DNA of 64,000 nucleotides, taken from the NCBI GenBank assembly GCA_963745595.1, contig CAVUYB010000005.1, positions 186,001 through 250,000 on the forward strand, in the 5' to 3' direction. Positions within the stretch are counted from its first letter, which is position 1. The number at the start of each line of letters is the position of its first letter. The DNA is from DASZUK01 sp963745595. GTDB lineage: Bacteria; Actinomycetota; Acidimicrobiia; Acidimicrobiales; RAAP-2. The notes under the pieces were generated by a model. The model was not told the origin of the DNA and searched no databases. It saw only the letters and a program-made list of their open reading frames with translations. The position numbers and the translations under genes were made by a program. Positions 53,925-62,947 of this stretch are shown in pieces.

Positions 53925-55495
53925 GCATTACCGGGACCCTCCGGGACCGATGGCTCGAAATTACGACCTACGGGCTGTTCGCCGCGGCCGATCTGTGCTT
54001 GAGCTTCTGGGGACAGCCACACTCGGTTCGGTTCAACGACAGCGCCACCTATATGACGGTGAGCTTCACGGGCAGCTCGGGTCGACTGTGGTTCGTCCCC
54101 CTGGTGTTCCGGCTGGCCGGTGGCGACATCGGACGAGTGGTCCTTCAGACGCTCGTCGGCGTGGCCTGCTGGTGTGCGTTGGCCGAGCAGGTGGCCCGGG
54201 GGCTGGGCACGAGAGTTGGCCGGCTGGTCGGCGTGGTGGTCACCTTGCTGCTGGCCCTGACGCCGGAGGTCGTGCAGTGGAACCGGGCCATCCTGAGCGA
54301 GTCCTTGGCCCTCTCGATGTCGGCGCTCCTGTTGGCCTGCGGCTTCTGGTTCGCCCGGCGGCCCGGGTGGTGGTCACTCGGCGGCCTGTGCGCCACCGCG
54401 CTGGCGTGGGCCTTCTGCCGCCAGGTCCAGGCGCTCGTGGTCGTCCTGCTGGCGCTGCCCCTCCTGGTGCTGGTCGTGCGATGGCCCGGGCGGCGGGTGC
54501 TGTGCCTTACCGGAGCGGTGGTCATCGCCGGGTTGGCGGTCTGGGGGATCGCCGACTCGGTACAGCCGGAGGCGATCTCGCGGTTCAACTCGATCGCCAT
54601 CATCCGCTACCGAGCTGGCACCGACCCGGCCGAGCTCGCCTACCTCCGGCGCCATGGCCTGCCGGAGGTGGCGCCGCTCCGGAGCCCGATCCCTTTTGCT
54701 CGAGTCGGCTTGCCGGTCAACGTCACCGAGCATGCCAACAGCCGGGACATGGTGCGGTTGATCGAGGATCCCGCCCTCGTGGCCTGGGTCGACCAGCACT
54801 GGGACGACGTGTACGCCGGGTACCTCCTCTCTCATCCGGGCGACGTCCTTGGTCCGCCGGTAGCCAACGCGCCCTACCTGATGACCGTCAACCCCGACTA
54901 CGTCCACGCGATCGAGCTTCCGTCGTGGTTGTCGGACGCCGTCTATGGGGACACCTCGACCTATTTGCTGGTGCTGGCGTCGCTGGCCGCGGTCCTCGTG
55001 GTGCTCGCCGCTGTCCGCCGCCGTTTGACGCCGTTCATGGTGGTTTGCCTGCTGGCGGTTGGTTTCGACTACGTCTGGACGGTGGCGGTCTGGAACCTCT
55101 CCGCGTCCGAGCTGGCCCGGCTGTACGAGCCCGAAGCCGTCGTTGCCCATCTCGTCCTGGCCCTGTTGGCGGTGGCGGGGTTGGAAAGCCTGGTGCCGCG
55201 ACGCTCGGCCGGCGATCAGGTCGACGCGGCGACCATCTCCACCGAGATGGCCTCGACGGCGACGTCGACGGCCGACTCGGTTCGTAGGCGTAGCCCCACC
55301 CGCGACTCGGGGCCGGCGTCCGCCTCGGCGACGTCGAACCGCAGGGCGATCTGGTCGCCGGCCAGACGAGCGGTCGACAGCCGCATCTCGGCCAGGGTGG
55401 ATCGACCGACGATCACCTCGAGCGTGGCCACCGGGGCACCCGGATCCGGGCCTTCGGCGGGACCGCGCTGGCGGGTCTTGACGGTGGCCACGTAG
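53921..55495 (+). CDS. Polytopic membrane protein of the polysaccharide locus
   Basis: The 524-residue frame starts from TTG 53921 (TTGA overlap with the HAD gene) and has about nine membrane segments. The first loop reads SVRFNDSATYMTVSF, reminiscent of GT-C-type dolichyl-sugar transferases, followed by a long external region (residues about 215-340). From about residue 430 on (VDAATISTEMASTATSTADS onward) the sequence is Ser/Thr/Arg-rich and lies antisense to the convincing C-terminus of the opposite gene, so the true protein probably ended near 55215 and the present stop results from a lost stop or frameshift. Function unknown. Confidence 0.7.
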   Translation: MSITGTLRDRWLEITTYGLFAAADLCLSFWGQPHSVRFNDSATYMTVSFTGSSGRLWFVPLVFRLAGGDIGRVVLQTLVGVACWCALAEQVARGLGTRVGRLVGVVVTLLLALTPEVVQWNRAILSESLALSMSALLLACGFWFARRPGWWSLGGLCATALAWAFCRQVQALVVVLLALPLLVLVVRWPGRRVLCLTGAVVIAGLAVWGIADSVQPEAISRFNSIAIIRYRAGTDPAELAYLRRHGLPEVAPLRSPIPFARVGLPVNVTEHANSRDMVRLIEDPALVAWVDQHWDDVYAGYLLSHPGDVLGPPVANAPYLMTVNPDYVHAIELPSWLSDAVYGDTSTYLLVLASLAAVLVVLAAVRRRLTPFMVVCLLAVGFDYVWTVAVWNLSASELARLYEPEAVVAHLVLALLAVAGLESLVPRRSAGDQVDAATISTEMASTATSTADSVRRRSPTRDSGPASASATSNRRAIWSPARRAVDSRISARVDRPTITSSVATGAPGSGPSAGPRWRVLTVAT

Positions 55496-57399
55496 GTGCC
55501 GGCCGGCAGGCGCCAGAACGGTCCGTGCACGACCACCCCCCTGGCCTCGGGCACCGTATTGACCTCCACCCCAGCCCGCCGGCCGGCCTCGCCCGCGGCC
55601 ATCACCGCCAGCCAGTCCAGACGGACCGGGTCGAGCCGGTCGTCCGGCGCGCCGAGCCGCTCGACCAGCACGGCCCCGAGCACCGCGTCGACCATGCCGC
55701 GAGAAAGGATCCGTAGTTCGATCCCGTCGAGCAGTGCCGCCTGTTCGAGACGAGTGGGGACCACGAAGTCGACGGCGATGGGCCCCCCGGCGAGGTCCCC
55801 GAACGTGGCCGTGCCGTAGCCCAGGACGTAGCCGTCGAGAAAGACCTCGACCACCAACGCCTGGTCCAGCGGCGACAGGTTCGGCGGCGGTCCGTCGGGG
55901 AAGATCTCGACCGTGGCTCGGTAGCGCCCGGGATCCAGCTGGGCTCGCGGTCCGGAGGCGACGAAGCCGCTTTTTGTCGGTGTCACGTCGACCGTCGGCT
56001 TCGGGCGGCGCCGGATGGGGCCGACCTGGCGACCGACCGGCCACTGCCGGCCGCCGGCCGATCCGACCTGGAGGGAGCCGAGCCAGTCGGTGATCCACCG
56101 TTTTCCGGTTGGCTCGGTCGCCTCGAGCGGCGCGGCAACGGCGGGATCGGACGGCTCGGGCTGAGGGAGCACGCCGGTGCCCGGTCGCCGTCGGATGCCG
56201 GATTGCCGGATCTGGTGTGCCGACGTCCGGAGGCGGTGGCCCTGTCGGCGGACGATGGCGGCGATGTCGCGCGGTGGCTCGGGACCCGGGCCCGGTGCTG
56301 GCGCGTGGTCGGCCGGAGCCGGGCGATCCCGGAGCCGCCACGGCAGGGGCAACCCGGCACGTCGGTAGGCCTCGATCGACCACTGGCGGAACGACGCGAT
56401 GCCCGCCGGGTCGAACGGGTCTGGCGGCCGGGGGAGGTCGGCTACCTCGGCCTCGGCCAGGGCGTCGGCGTAGACGGCACGGAGGCTGTCGTACACCGGG
56501 GTGCCGTCGGGCAGCGTGTCGAAGGCGAATGGGGTGCCATGCAGCTCCTCGAAGCCGGCGTCGAAGAGCCGGCGGCCGTAGTCCTCGCAGAGCTCGGCCA
56601 AGAGCGGGTCGGTCGCCCGGGTGACCCGTGGTCGCGCCCCCGTCTCGAACCGTCCCGCCACTGAGCCCATGCGGGGATCGAAGCTGGAGAAGTGCACGCA
56701 GCGCAACGGATGACCACCGGACAACAGTCGAGCTCCCTGGCGGGTCAGCGGGCGCTCGTGGAGGTTCCAGTAGGCGACGTCGACGCCCGGGTCTCGGACG
56801 ACGTGATAGGGGAAGAGCGACGGGACGAAGTCCAGCCAACGTTGTTCGTTCACCCGCATCGAGGCGACGTCGAAGACGCACTCCCGGCGGAGCCGGTCCT
56901 TCAAGAACTGGACGAACCCGCCGTGGTCCGGTCCCGTGCCGAAGAGGCCGGCGTTGTAGATGCCGACGCCGAGGATCTTGGTCTCGTCCGGGTCCTTCCC
57001 GTCCTGGGGAATCGGGTGGAGCACGTGCGGGACCAGGACGACGCCCGCGGTGGCCGCTTGCTCCAGTGGTCCGAGGCTGTCGTAGATCACGATGTCGCTG
57101 TCGATGTAGATGACGGCACCGTTCGATCGGGAGAGGAAGTACTCGAATACCCACGGCTTGATGGCGGCAATGAGGCGGTTGCCGAACAACATGGCCATCC
57201 GATGCGCTTCGGTCTGGTCGATCGGGAGATCGCTGAGCCTCAGCACCCGGAACGGTTCGTGGCGCTCGTCGATCTCCCCGTCGACGTCGTCGACGAGGAG
57301 CGCCCAGAACTCGCCCCCCGGATGGTGCTGGTTGAACGAGCGGGCCAGGACCCGGGCGTGCGGTACGTACGCCCGCGACACGACGGTGTAGGCGATCAT
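55216..57399 (-). CDS. Large glycosyltransferase-like protein with C-terminal beta modules (paralog B)
   Basis: The 727-residue protein begins MIAYTVVSRAYVPHARVLAR and has a GT-A-like fold with IYIDSDIVIYD (DXD, D100/D102), ILGVGIYNAGLFG, NEQRWLDFVPSLF and HFSSFDPRMG, as in GT8-like transferases. After a disordered Pro/Arg stretch (about 380-480) come two beta-rich modules with the pattern 'GF/VVxGPxxxLxxGxYxAxVe...xDGYVLG' (about 500-610 and 620-727). Its nearest relative is the neighbouring gene, which overlaps its start by 4 nt. The modules may bind carbohydrate; that is inference. ATG 57399 is supported by the overlap. Confidence 0.8.
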   Translation of the reverse strand: MIAYTVVSRAYVPHARVLARSFNQHHPGGEFWALLVDDVDGEIDERHEPFRVLRLSDLPIDQTEAHRMAMLFGNRLIAAIKPWVFEYFLSRSNGAVIYIDSDIVIYDSLGPLEQAATAGVVLVPHVLHPIPQDGKDPDETKILGVGIYNAGLFGTGPDHGGFVQFLKDRLRRECVFDVASMRVNEQRWLDFVPSLFPYHVVRDPGVDVAYWNLHERPLTRQGARLLSGGHPLRCVHFSSFDPRMGSVAGRFETGARPRVTRATDPLLAELCEDYGRRLFDAGFEELHGTPFAFDTLPDGTPVYDSLRAVYADALAEAEVADLPRPPDPFDPAGIASFRQWSIEAYRRAGLPLPWRLRDRPAPADHAPAPGPGPEPPRDIAAIVRRQGHRLRTSAHQIRQSGIRRRPGTGVLPQPEPSDPAVAAPLEATEPTGKRWITDWLGSLQVGSAGGRQWPVGRQVGPIRRRPKPTVDVTPTKSGFVASGPRAQLDPGRYRATVEIFPDGPPPNLSPLDQALVVEVFLDGYVLGYGTATFGDLAGGPIAVDFVVPTRLEQAALLDGIELRILSRGMVDAVLGAVLVERLGAPDDRLDPVRLDWLAVMAAGEAGRRAGVEVNTVPEARGVVVHGPFWRLPAGTYVATVKTRQRGPAEGPDPGAPVATLEVIVGRSTLAEMRLSTARLAGDQIALRFDVAEADAGPESRVGLRLRTESAVDVAVEAISVEMVAAST

Positions 57400-59783
57400 G
57401 GCGCGTCGTCCCGGCCGACGACGACCGAACGGACGGCGATCCACCGGCAACCGGTGGTGATAACCCTGACCTCCACGTCCTGTCCGGCATGCCCGTTGCC
57501 CGCCACCTCGAACTCGAGCACGTGCGTTCCGCCGCGGACCCCGTCGTCCGTGCCGGCGAGCGTCCCGGAGGTGACCGTCCGCTCGGCGGCGACCCGGCCG
57601 TCGACGACGGCCTCGATCGATGCGGCCGGGACCGAGGCATCCGTGCCCTCGGTCGAGTCCTCGGCGCCGACGAGCACTACCGCCCGGTACCGACCACCGC
57701 CGAGCCGCCAGTGGGGACCGTAGGCGAGGATGCCGCTATCAGCCGACCTGGCATGGATCTCCGATCCGCGACGGACGCCGATGTCGCTGACCCACATCGC
57801 CGAGATCCATTCGGCCGCCTTCTCCGACTCGGCCACGGTTCCGGCGTCGCCGATCCGTCTGACCGACACCCCGTCCAAGGCCAACGCCGACTCGGCCCCG
57901 GCCCGTAGGCGCAGCTCGACTCGCGCTGTGCGGAGCCCGACCCACGGGGTACCGACCTCGAAGTCGATGGCGACCGGGCCTTGGGCGATGGATCGGTGGT
58001 CGATGGCCCGGCTGGCCAAGAGATGGTCGTTGACGACCGCCTCTACCAGGCCGAGGACGTCGTCGTCTTCCACCGGCATCGCCGCCCCGGAACAAAGCCG
58101 GAGTTCGGCCCGGTAGCGGCCGCTCTCGAACCGCCAGTGCGGGCCCATGGCCACGAAGCCGAGTCGGTCGGGCAGTTGGGCGATCGACGGCCCTCGCCGA
58201 GCGCCGGCGTCGCCGGGGACCATGACCGAGAGCCATTCGAAGCGGTCGAGCACGCCGCTCTGGTCCATCGGCGCATCGCCCAACCGTTCGACCAGCACCC
58301 CGTCGATCGCCGCGTGGACCCCGCCCGGAGAGAAGACGCGTACCTCGACCCCGGCGCTCAACGACGACTGCTCCAGACGATCGGAGACGGTGAAGTCCAT
58401 GACCACCGGTCCGCCGTCTTGCGGGCGGGCCGTGGCGCTCGCCAGCACGTAGCCGTCCAAGGTCACGTCGAGCGATAGCGGGCTGGCGAGGTCGGCCGCG
58501 GTCGAGAGGCCGGGGTCGAAGCGGACCTCGACCGCCGCCCGGTAGCAGCCGGTGCTCAGCTGGGCGTAGGGGCCGACGGCGACGAAGTCGTTGATCTCGG
58601 GGTCGAGCTCGACGGTACCTGCCGGCCTCCGGTTGCCGGCTCGTACGACGCTCATGCGACCGAGCCAGTCCTCGACCGGGGCACCGGCAGCTCCGGCGTC
58701 TTGCAGCCGGATCGGTACCGAGAGGCCGGCGTCCCGGTAGGCCCGGGTGGCCCACTCATCGAACGCCGCCGCTGCGGCGGGGTCGAAGGGGTCCGGCGGC
58801 CCGTCATGGCTGGCCGCCTCGTCGCGGCGGAGGGCGGCGGCGTACAGCTTGCGCAGGCTGCCGTAGATCGGTCGGCCGTCGGGAAGGAAGTCGAAGGCAA
58901 ACGGGGTTCGGTGGGCCTTCTCGAACCCGGCGTCGAAGAGCGCCCGGCGGTAGTCGTCGCAGAGCCCGATCAGGATCGGCTCCTCGGTCATCGGGACCCG
59001 TGGCCGTTCCCAGTAGTCGCGGGCGCTCAGGACCGACGGGACTCGTGGGTCGAAGCCACTGAAGTGGAAAGCCCGCAGGGGGACGCCCCCGGCGTACAAC
59101 CGGCCGTCGACCTGAACCAGGTGTCGTTCGTGGAGATTCCAGGGGGCCACGTCGATCCCGCGATCGCGCACGACGGCGTGGTCGAAGAGGGCGGGGACGA
59201 AGTCGAGCCATCGCTGCTCGTTGACCCGCATCCCGCTGACGTCCGTATGGCATTCTCGCCGGAGTCGCTCCTTCAGGAACTCGACGAAGGCCGTCGAACC
59301 GGGCCCGACGGCGAAGAACCCGGCGTTGAAGGTGCCGACCCCGAGGATGAGGGTCTCGTCGGGCAAGAGCTCGTCGTGTGGCACCGGGGTGACCACGTGG
59401 GGAACGACGACGACGCCGTGGTTGATCGCGGCTTCACCGACGTGGCCGAGCTCGTCGTAGATGACGAAGTCGCTGTCGATGTAGACGACGGCTTGGGCCC
59501 CGAGGGCCAGGAAATGCTCGAAGACCCACGGCTTGATGGCGGCGATGATCCGATTGCCGAACAGCATGGCCATCCGATGTACTTCGGCCCCGTCCATCGT
59601 CAGGTCGCGGAGCCTGAGCACGTGGAACGGCTCGTCCACCTCCTGTACCTCGTCGTAGAGATCGTCGATCAGGAGGGCCCAGAATTCACCGCCGGGATGG
59701 TGCCGGAGGTACGACGCTGCCAGCACGCGGGCGTGCGGCACATAGGCACGAGAGACGATCGTGTAGGCGATTACGCCGGGCAC
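57396..59783 (-). CDS. Large glycosyltransferase-like protein with three beta modules (paralog A)
   Basis: The product, about 795 residues, starts VIAYTIVSRAYVPHARVLAA, with VVYIDSDFVIYD, ILGVGTFNAGFFA, NEQRWLDFVPALF and HFSGFDPRVP, closely parallel to paralog B. Three C-terminal beta modules follow, each with a version of DFVAVGPYAQLSTGCYRAAV, GFVAMGPHWRFESGRYRAEL and GILAYGPHWRLGGGRYRAVV. GTG at 59783 is preferred; TTG at 59795 is an alternative. The two genes likely arose by duplication, this one keeping or gaining an extra module. It is the first gene of the pair, divergent from rfbF over a 224-nt gap that shows no other gene. Confidence 0.8.
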   Translation of the reverse strand: MPGVIAYTIVSRAYVPHARVLAASYLRHHPGGEFWALLIDDLYDEVQEVDEPFHVLRLRDLTMDGAEVHRMAMLFGNRIIAAIKPWVFEHFLALGAQAVVYIDSDFVIYDELGHVGEAAINHGVVVVPHVVTPVPHDELLPDETLILGVGTFNAGFFAVGPGSTAFVEFLKERLRRECHTDVSGMRVNEQRWLDFVPALFDHAVVRDRGIDVAPWNLHERHLVQVDGRLYAGGVPLRAFHFSGFDPRVPSVLSARDYWERPRVPMTEEPILIGLCDDYRRALFDAGFEKAHRTPFAFDFLPDGRPIYGSLRKLYAAALRRDEAASHDGPPDPFDPAAAAAFDEWATRAYRDAGLSVPIRLQDAGAAGAPVEDWLGRMSVVRAGNRRPAGTVELDPEINDFVAVGPYAQLSTGCYRAAVEVRFDPGLSTAADLASPLSLDVTLDGYVLASATARPQDGGPVVMDFTVSDRLEQSSLSAGVEVRVFSPGGVHAAIDGVLVERLGDAPMDQSGVLDRFEWLSVMVPGDAGARRGPSIAQLPDRLGFVAMGPHWRFESGRYRAELRLCSGAAMPVEDDDVLGLVEAVVNDHLLASRAIDHRSIAQGPVAIDFEVGTPWVGLRTARVELRLRAGAESALALDGVSVRRIGDAGTVAESEKAAEWISAMWVSDIGVRRGSEIHARSADSGILAYGPHWRLGGGRYRAVVLVGAEDSTEGTDASVPAASIEAVVDGRVAAERTVTSGTLAGTDDGVRGGTHVLEFEVAGNGHAGQDVEVRVITTGCRWIAVRSVVVGRDDAP

Positions 59784-60007
59784 GGTCCTCCGCAACAGGG
59801 TCGGTTCAAGACTCCGTTACCAGGAGCCAGAGTTTCCGGCCATCGAGTCATCTTAGTCAACCCGTCCGAAGGCCTTCTGACGGCACGGTCCGCCGTTGCC
59901 GGTACGGACGGCCGATCGCTCTCGCCTGAGGTGCGAGCGCCCTAGAGTTGCCGGGTGGTCAGGACGGGCAGAAGACGGGGTGCCCACGATGGGGCTGGAG
60001 GGCGTTG

Positions 60008-60775
60008 GTGAAGGCCGTCATCTTGGCCGGTGGGAAGGGCACTCGCCTTACCGAGGAGACGGTAACGCGGCCCAAGCCGATGGTCGAGGTCGGCGGCCGA
60101 CCGCTCCTTTGGCACATCTGCAAGATCTACGCGGCCCACGGCGTCACCGACTTCGTCATCTGCTGTGGGTACAAGGGCTACGTGATCAAGGAGTTCTTCG
60201 CCAACTACTTCCTCCACACGTCGGACGTGACGTTCGACCTACGAGAGAACCACATGGAGGTCCACCAGACGGCGGCCGAACCGTGGCGGATCACGCTGGT
60301 CGACACCGGACTGGACACGCAGACCGGCGGTCGGCTCAAGCGGGTGGCGGACTACGTCGCCGGGGAGGATTTCTGCTGCACGTACGGTGACGGTGTCGCC
60401 GATGTGGATATCACGGCCCTGATCGAATTCCACCGCCAGCGGGAACGTCTGGCTACCGTCACCGCGGTGCAGCCGCCCGGCCGGTTCGGGGCGTTGGAGA
60501 TCGACGGCGATCGTGCCACTGCGTTCCTCGAGAAGCCGCACGGCGACGGGAACTGGATCAACGGTGGCTTCTTCGTCCTCTCGCCCAAGGTCCTGGACGG
60601 GATCGAGGGCGATGACACCCTGTTCGAGCAAGGCCCGCTGGGCGCCCTCGCCGCGTCCGGAGAGCTCTCGGTGTTCGAGCATCCGGGTTTCTTCCAGCCG
60701 GTCGACACCGTACGTGAGCTTCACCAGCTCGAAGAGCTCTGGCAGTCGGGAGAGGCGCCCTGGAAGGTCTGGTAG
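60008..60775 (+). CDS. rfbF: Glucose-1-phosphate cytidylyltransferase
   Basis: The 255-residue nucleotidyltransferase has AVILAGGKGTRLTEETVTRP, KPMVEVGGRPLLWHICKIYA, CCGYKGYVIKEFFANYFLH, CTYGDGVADVDI, QPPGRFGALEID and FLEKPHGDGNWINGGFFVL, all RfbF-specific. It forms CDP-glucose from CTP and glucose-1-phosphate, the entry to CDP-linked dideoxy and branched sugars. GGAGGG at 59996-60001 precedes GTG 60008 by 6 nt. It converges on the SDR-epimerase gene with 19 nt between stops. A CDP-glucose 4,6-dehydratase (rfbG) is not visible within the window. Confidence 0.95.
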   Translation: MKAVILAGGKGTRLTEETVTRPKPMVEVGGRPLLWHICKIYAAHGVTDFVICCGYKGYVIKEFFANYFLHTSDVTFDLRENHMEVHQTAAEPWRITLVDTGLDTQTGGRLKRVADYVAGEDFCCTYGDGVADVDITALIEFHRQRERLATVTAVQPPGRFGALEIDGDRATAFLEKPHGDGNWINGGFFVLSPKVLDGIEGDDTLFEQGPLGALAASGELSVFEHPGFFQPVDTVRELHQLEELWQSGEAPWKVW

Positions 60776-60794
60776 GCCAGACCGGTCCGTCCGA

Positions 60795-61790
60795 TCAGTC
60801 CGGTCGTATCACGTTGGCCAGATAGTCCGCCGTATCCTTGATCTGGACGGGCAGGAGACGCAGCGTCCTCCCGTGTTCCGCCGCCATCCGGGCCAGGGCC
60901 GTGCGATCGCCTACATAGCGATCGTCCGGCGTCTCCGTGAGGGGCGGGCGCTCGACCGGCATCCCCGGACAACCGAGGACCGTGGTCGCCAGCTCGGCCA
61001 GTTCGGTCAGCTCCACCTCGATCTCGCCGGCGGTGTCGAACGGGTGGTCCGGGACGGCGATGAGGCCGAGCATGGCGGCGAATGCCAACTCGACGAGGTC
61101 CTGCACGTGCACGTACGACCTGATCACGGGGCGGGCGGCCCGGATCCTGATGGGCCCCCCGCGCTCGATGTCCGTCAGGATGGCGCCGAGGGCGTAGAGG
61201 TTCGACTTGTTGAGGAACGGCCCCGCCAGGTTGAACACCCGGCTCACCACCACCCGCCGGGCTGCCGACCCGCCGGCCAGAGCAGAGAACCGGCGCTCGT
61301 CGGCCAGCTTGAGTGCACCGTAGGGGTTGGCATCCAGGTCTTCCTGAGTGGTCCGGTCGGGTCCGTAGACGGCTCCGGAGGACGGAACGAAGACACCGAC
61401 CGTCTCTTCCCGGGCGACGAGGTCCACCGCCACGTCCGAGATCGCTCGGTTGGTGTCCACGTAGGCGGAGAGCGACTGCGTCCCGGCGTGCTCGCGGGTG
61501 ACGAAGGCGTAGTGCGCCAGCAATTGTGGGGTGCGTCGCCCTGGGTGTTGGTCGGCCAACTGTCCCATCGGCTCGACGGCGATGCTTCGCCCGGAGCGAA
61601 GGGTCATCCGCCGGGACGACGATCCGAAGACCCGCACCTTCGAAGTCAGCTCGGGGCCCAGCGCACCGTCCAGCATCTCCAGCGTGGCCTGCCCGAGCCA
61701 ACCGCCGCCCCCGGTGACGACCACCCCGAGTTCGCTGTCGACCAGCCGGGTGGCGACGCGGTCCGAGAACCGCAGCGTCGCGGTGGTCAC
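60795..61790 (-). CDS. NAD-dependent epimerase/dehydratase (extended SDR)
   Basis: The 331-residue protein has the glycine motif VVVTGGGGWLGQATLEML and a catalytic set S/Y/K in VPSSGAVYG and NPYGALKLADER, then RVFNLAGPFLNKSN and RSYVHVQDLVELAF. It would act on a nucleotide sugar (epimerisation, dehydration or reduction). It is the last of four genes joined by 4-nt overlaps; its start overlaps the cyclase-like gene's stop. Confidence 0.9.
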   Translation of the reverse strand: MTTATLRFSDRVATRLVDSELGVVVTGGGGWLGQATLEMLDGALGPELTSKVRVFGSSSRRMTLRSGRSIAVEPMGQLADQHPGRRTPQLLAHYAFVTREHAGTQSLSAYVDTNRAISDVAVDLVAREETVGVFVPSSGAVYGPDRTTQEDLDANPYGALKLADERRFSALAGGSAARRVVVSRVFNLAGPFLNKSNLYALGAILTDIERGGPIRIRAARPVIRSYVHVQDLVELAFAAMLGLIAVPDHPFDTAGEIEVELTELAELATTVLGCPGMPVERPPLTETPDDRYVGDRTALARMAAEHGRTLRLLPVQIKDTADYLANVIRPD

Positions 61791-62947
61791 AATTCGTCCA
61801 GCACCCGACCCAGTGACTCTTCGAGCATCGGGACGGTCGCCGGTTCGAGGGCCAGGTCGACGAAGCGGATCGCCCCGATTCTCTCGGGAACGACGAGCTT
61901 CAATACCGAACCTTCGGTCTTCTTGTCGCGAAAGAGGACATCCAGAACGTCGTCGAAGGACACGCCGGCCAGAACCTGCCGGATCGAGGTCGGGATGACA
62001 GCGCCTCCGATATCCACCAGCCGTCGTCGCTCCTCGTCCGGGAGCAGGCCCCTCCGGTGGCTGATGTCGCTCTCGACCAGCACCCCGACGGCCACGGCGA
62101 TGCCGTGCGGAACGGCGTGATCGGTCAACGCCTCGAGGGCGTGCCCGATGCTGTGCCCGAAGTTCATGGACCGTCGAAGGTCCAGCTCGAACTCGTCCAC
62201 CTCGACGACGGCTCGCTTGACCGAGAGGGCCAGTCGGATCAGCCGGTCGAGGGCCCCGGGGTCGCCGGCCACCGCGTCGGGAAGCTGGTCGGCGAAGGCG
62301 TCGAGGGTGGCGGGGCCGCCGATGATGCTCAACCTGAACACTTCACCCAGTCCGGACAGCAGGTCGTCATGGGCCAAGCTCTGGAGGAAGCCCGTATGCA
62401 CCAGGATGCGACGGGGGGCCGAGAACACGCCCACCAGGTTCTTGGCACCGTGAAAATTGAGGCCGCTCTTCGCCCCGATGCAGCTGTCGGCCTGGGCCAG
62501 CAGGGTGGTGGGGACATAGGCCCACGGCACGCCGCGCTTGTAGACGCAGCCGGCGAAGGCGCCGACGTCCTGGACGATCCCCCCCCCGATGACCACCAGC
62601 AGGGAGCTGCGGCTCACCCGCTGAGCGTCCATGAAATCGACAACCGAGAGGGCCCCCTCGACGCTCTTGAACTCTTCGGTCGCCGTCACCGCCATGGTGG
62701 GGACGTTCGCCAGCTCCGGGGATCCGGACAGGTGCTCTTCGAGCACCCGTCGGTCGGCCAGTACCACCGGGTGCCCACTCCGGCCGAGCAGGGCCTCGAC
62801 GGCGCCGACGAGGGGACGGTCCGCGGCGAAGTCCACCGTGTAGGGACGGGGCGAGGACTTGACGGGCAGCTCGGCGGCATCCCCGTCAGTGCCGACCGGT
62901 GCAAGCTCGAACCGGGTCTCCTGGATGGTGAAGGTCGACACGGTCAT
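61787..62947 (-). CDS. 3-Dehydroquinate-synthase-like sugar-phosphate cyclase
   Basis: The 386-residue protein has VIGGGIVQDVGAFAGCVYKR, PTTLLAQADSCIGAKSGLNF, GLGEVFRLSIIGGPA and MNFGHSIGHALEALTDHAVP, the NAD and metal-binding motifs of the dehydroquinate synthase fold. The position in a sugar operon, and KNLVGVFSAPRRILV differing from housekeeping AroB, point to a paralog forming a cyclitol or other cyclised sugar phosphate, not to the shikimate enzyme. The actual substrate is unknown. It overlaps its neighbours by 4 nt at both ends. Confidence 0.85.
   Translation of the reverse strand: MTVSTFTIQETRFELAPVGTDGDAAELPVKSSPRPYTVDFAADRPLVGAVEALLGRSGHPVVLADRRVLEEHLSGSPELANVPTMAVTATEEFKSVEGALSVVDFMDAQRVSRSSLLVVIGGGIVQDVGAFAGCVYKRGVPWAYVPTTLLAQADSCIGAKSGLNFHGAKNLVGVFSAPRRILVHTGFLQSLAHDDLLSGLGEVFRLSIIGGPATLDAFADQLPDAVAGDPGALDRLIRLALSVKRAVVEVDEFELDLRRSMNFGHSIGHALEALTDHAVPHGIAVAVGVLVESDISHRRGLLPDEERRRLVDIGGAVIPTSIRQVLAGVSFDDVLDVLFRDKKTEGSVLKLVVPERIGAIRFVDLALEPATVPMLEESLGRVLDEL

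Noticed and set aside
54374..57640. 1088-codon minus-strand open frame
   Set aside because: It is an Arg/Pro-rich shadow of the glycosyltransferase gene in the next frame, with no domain pattern.
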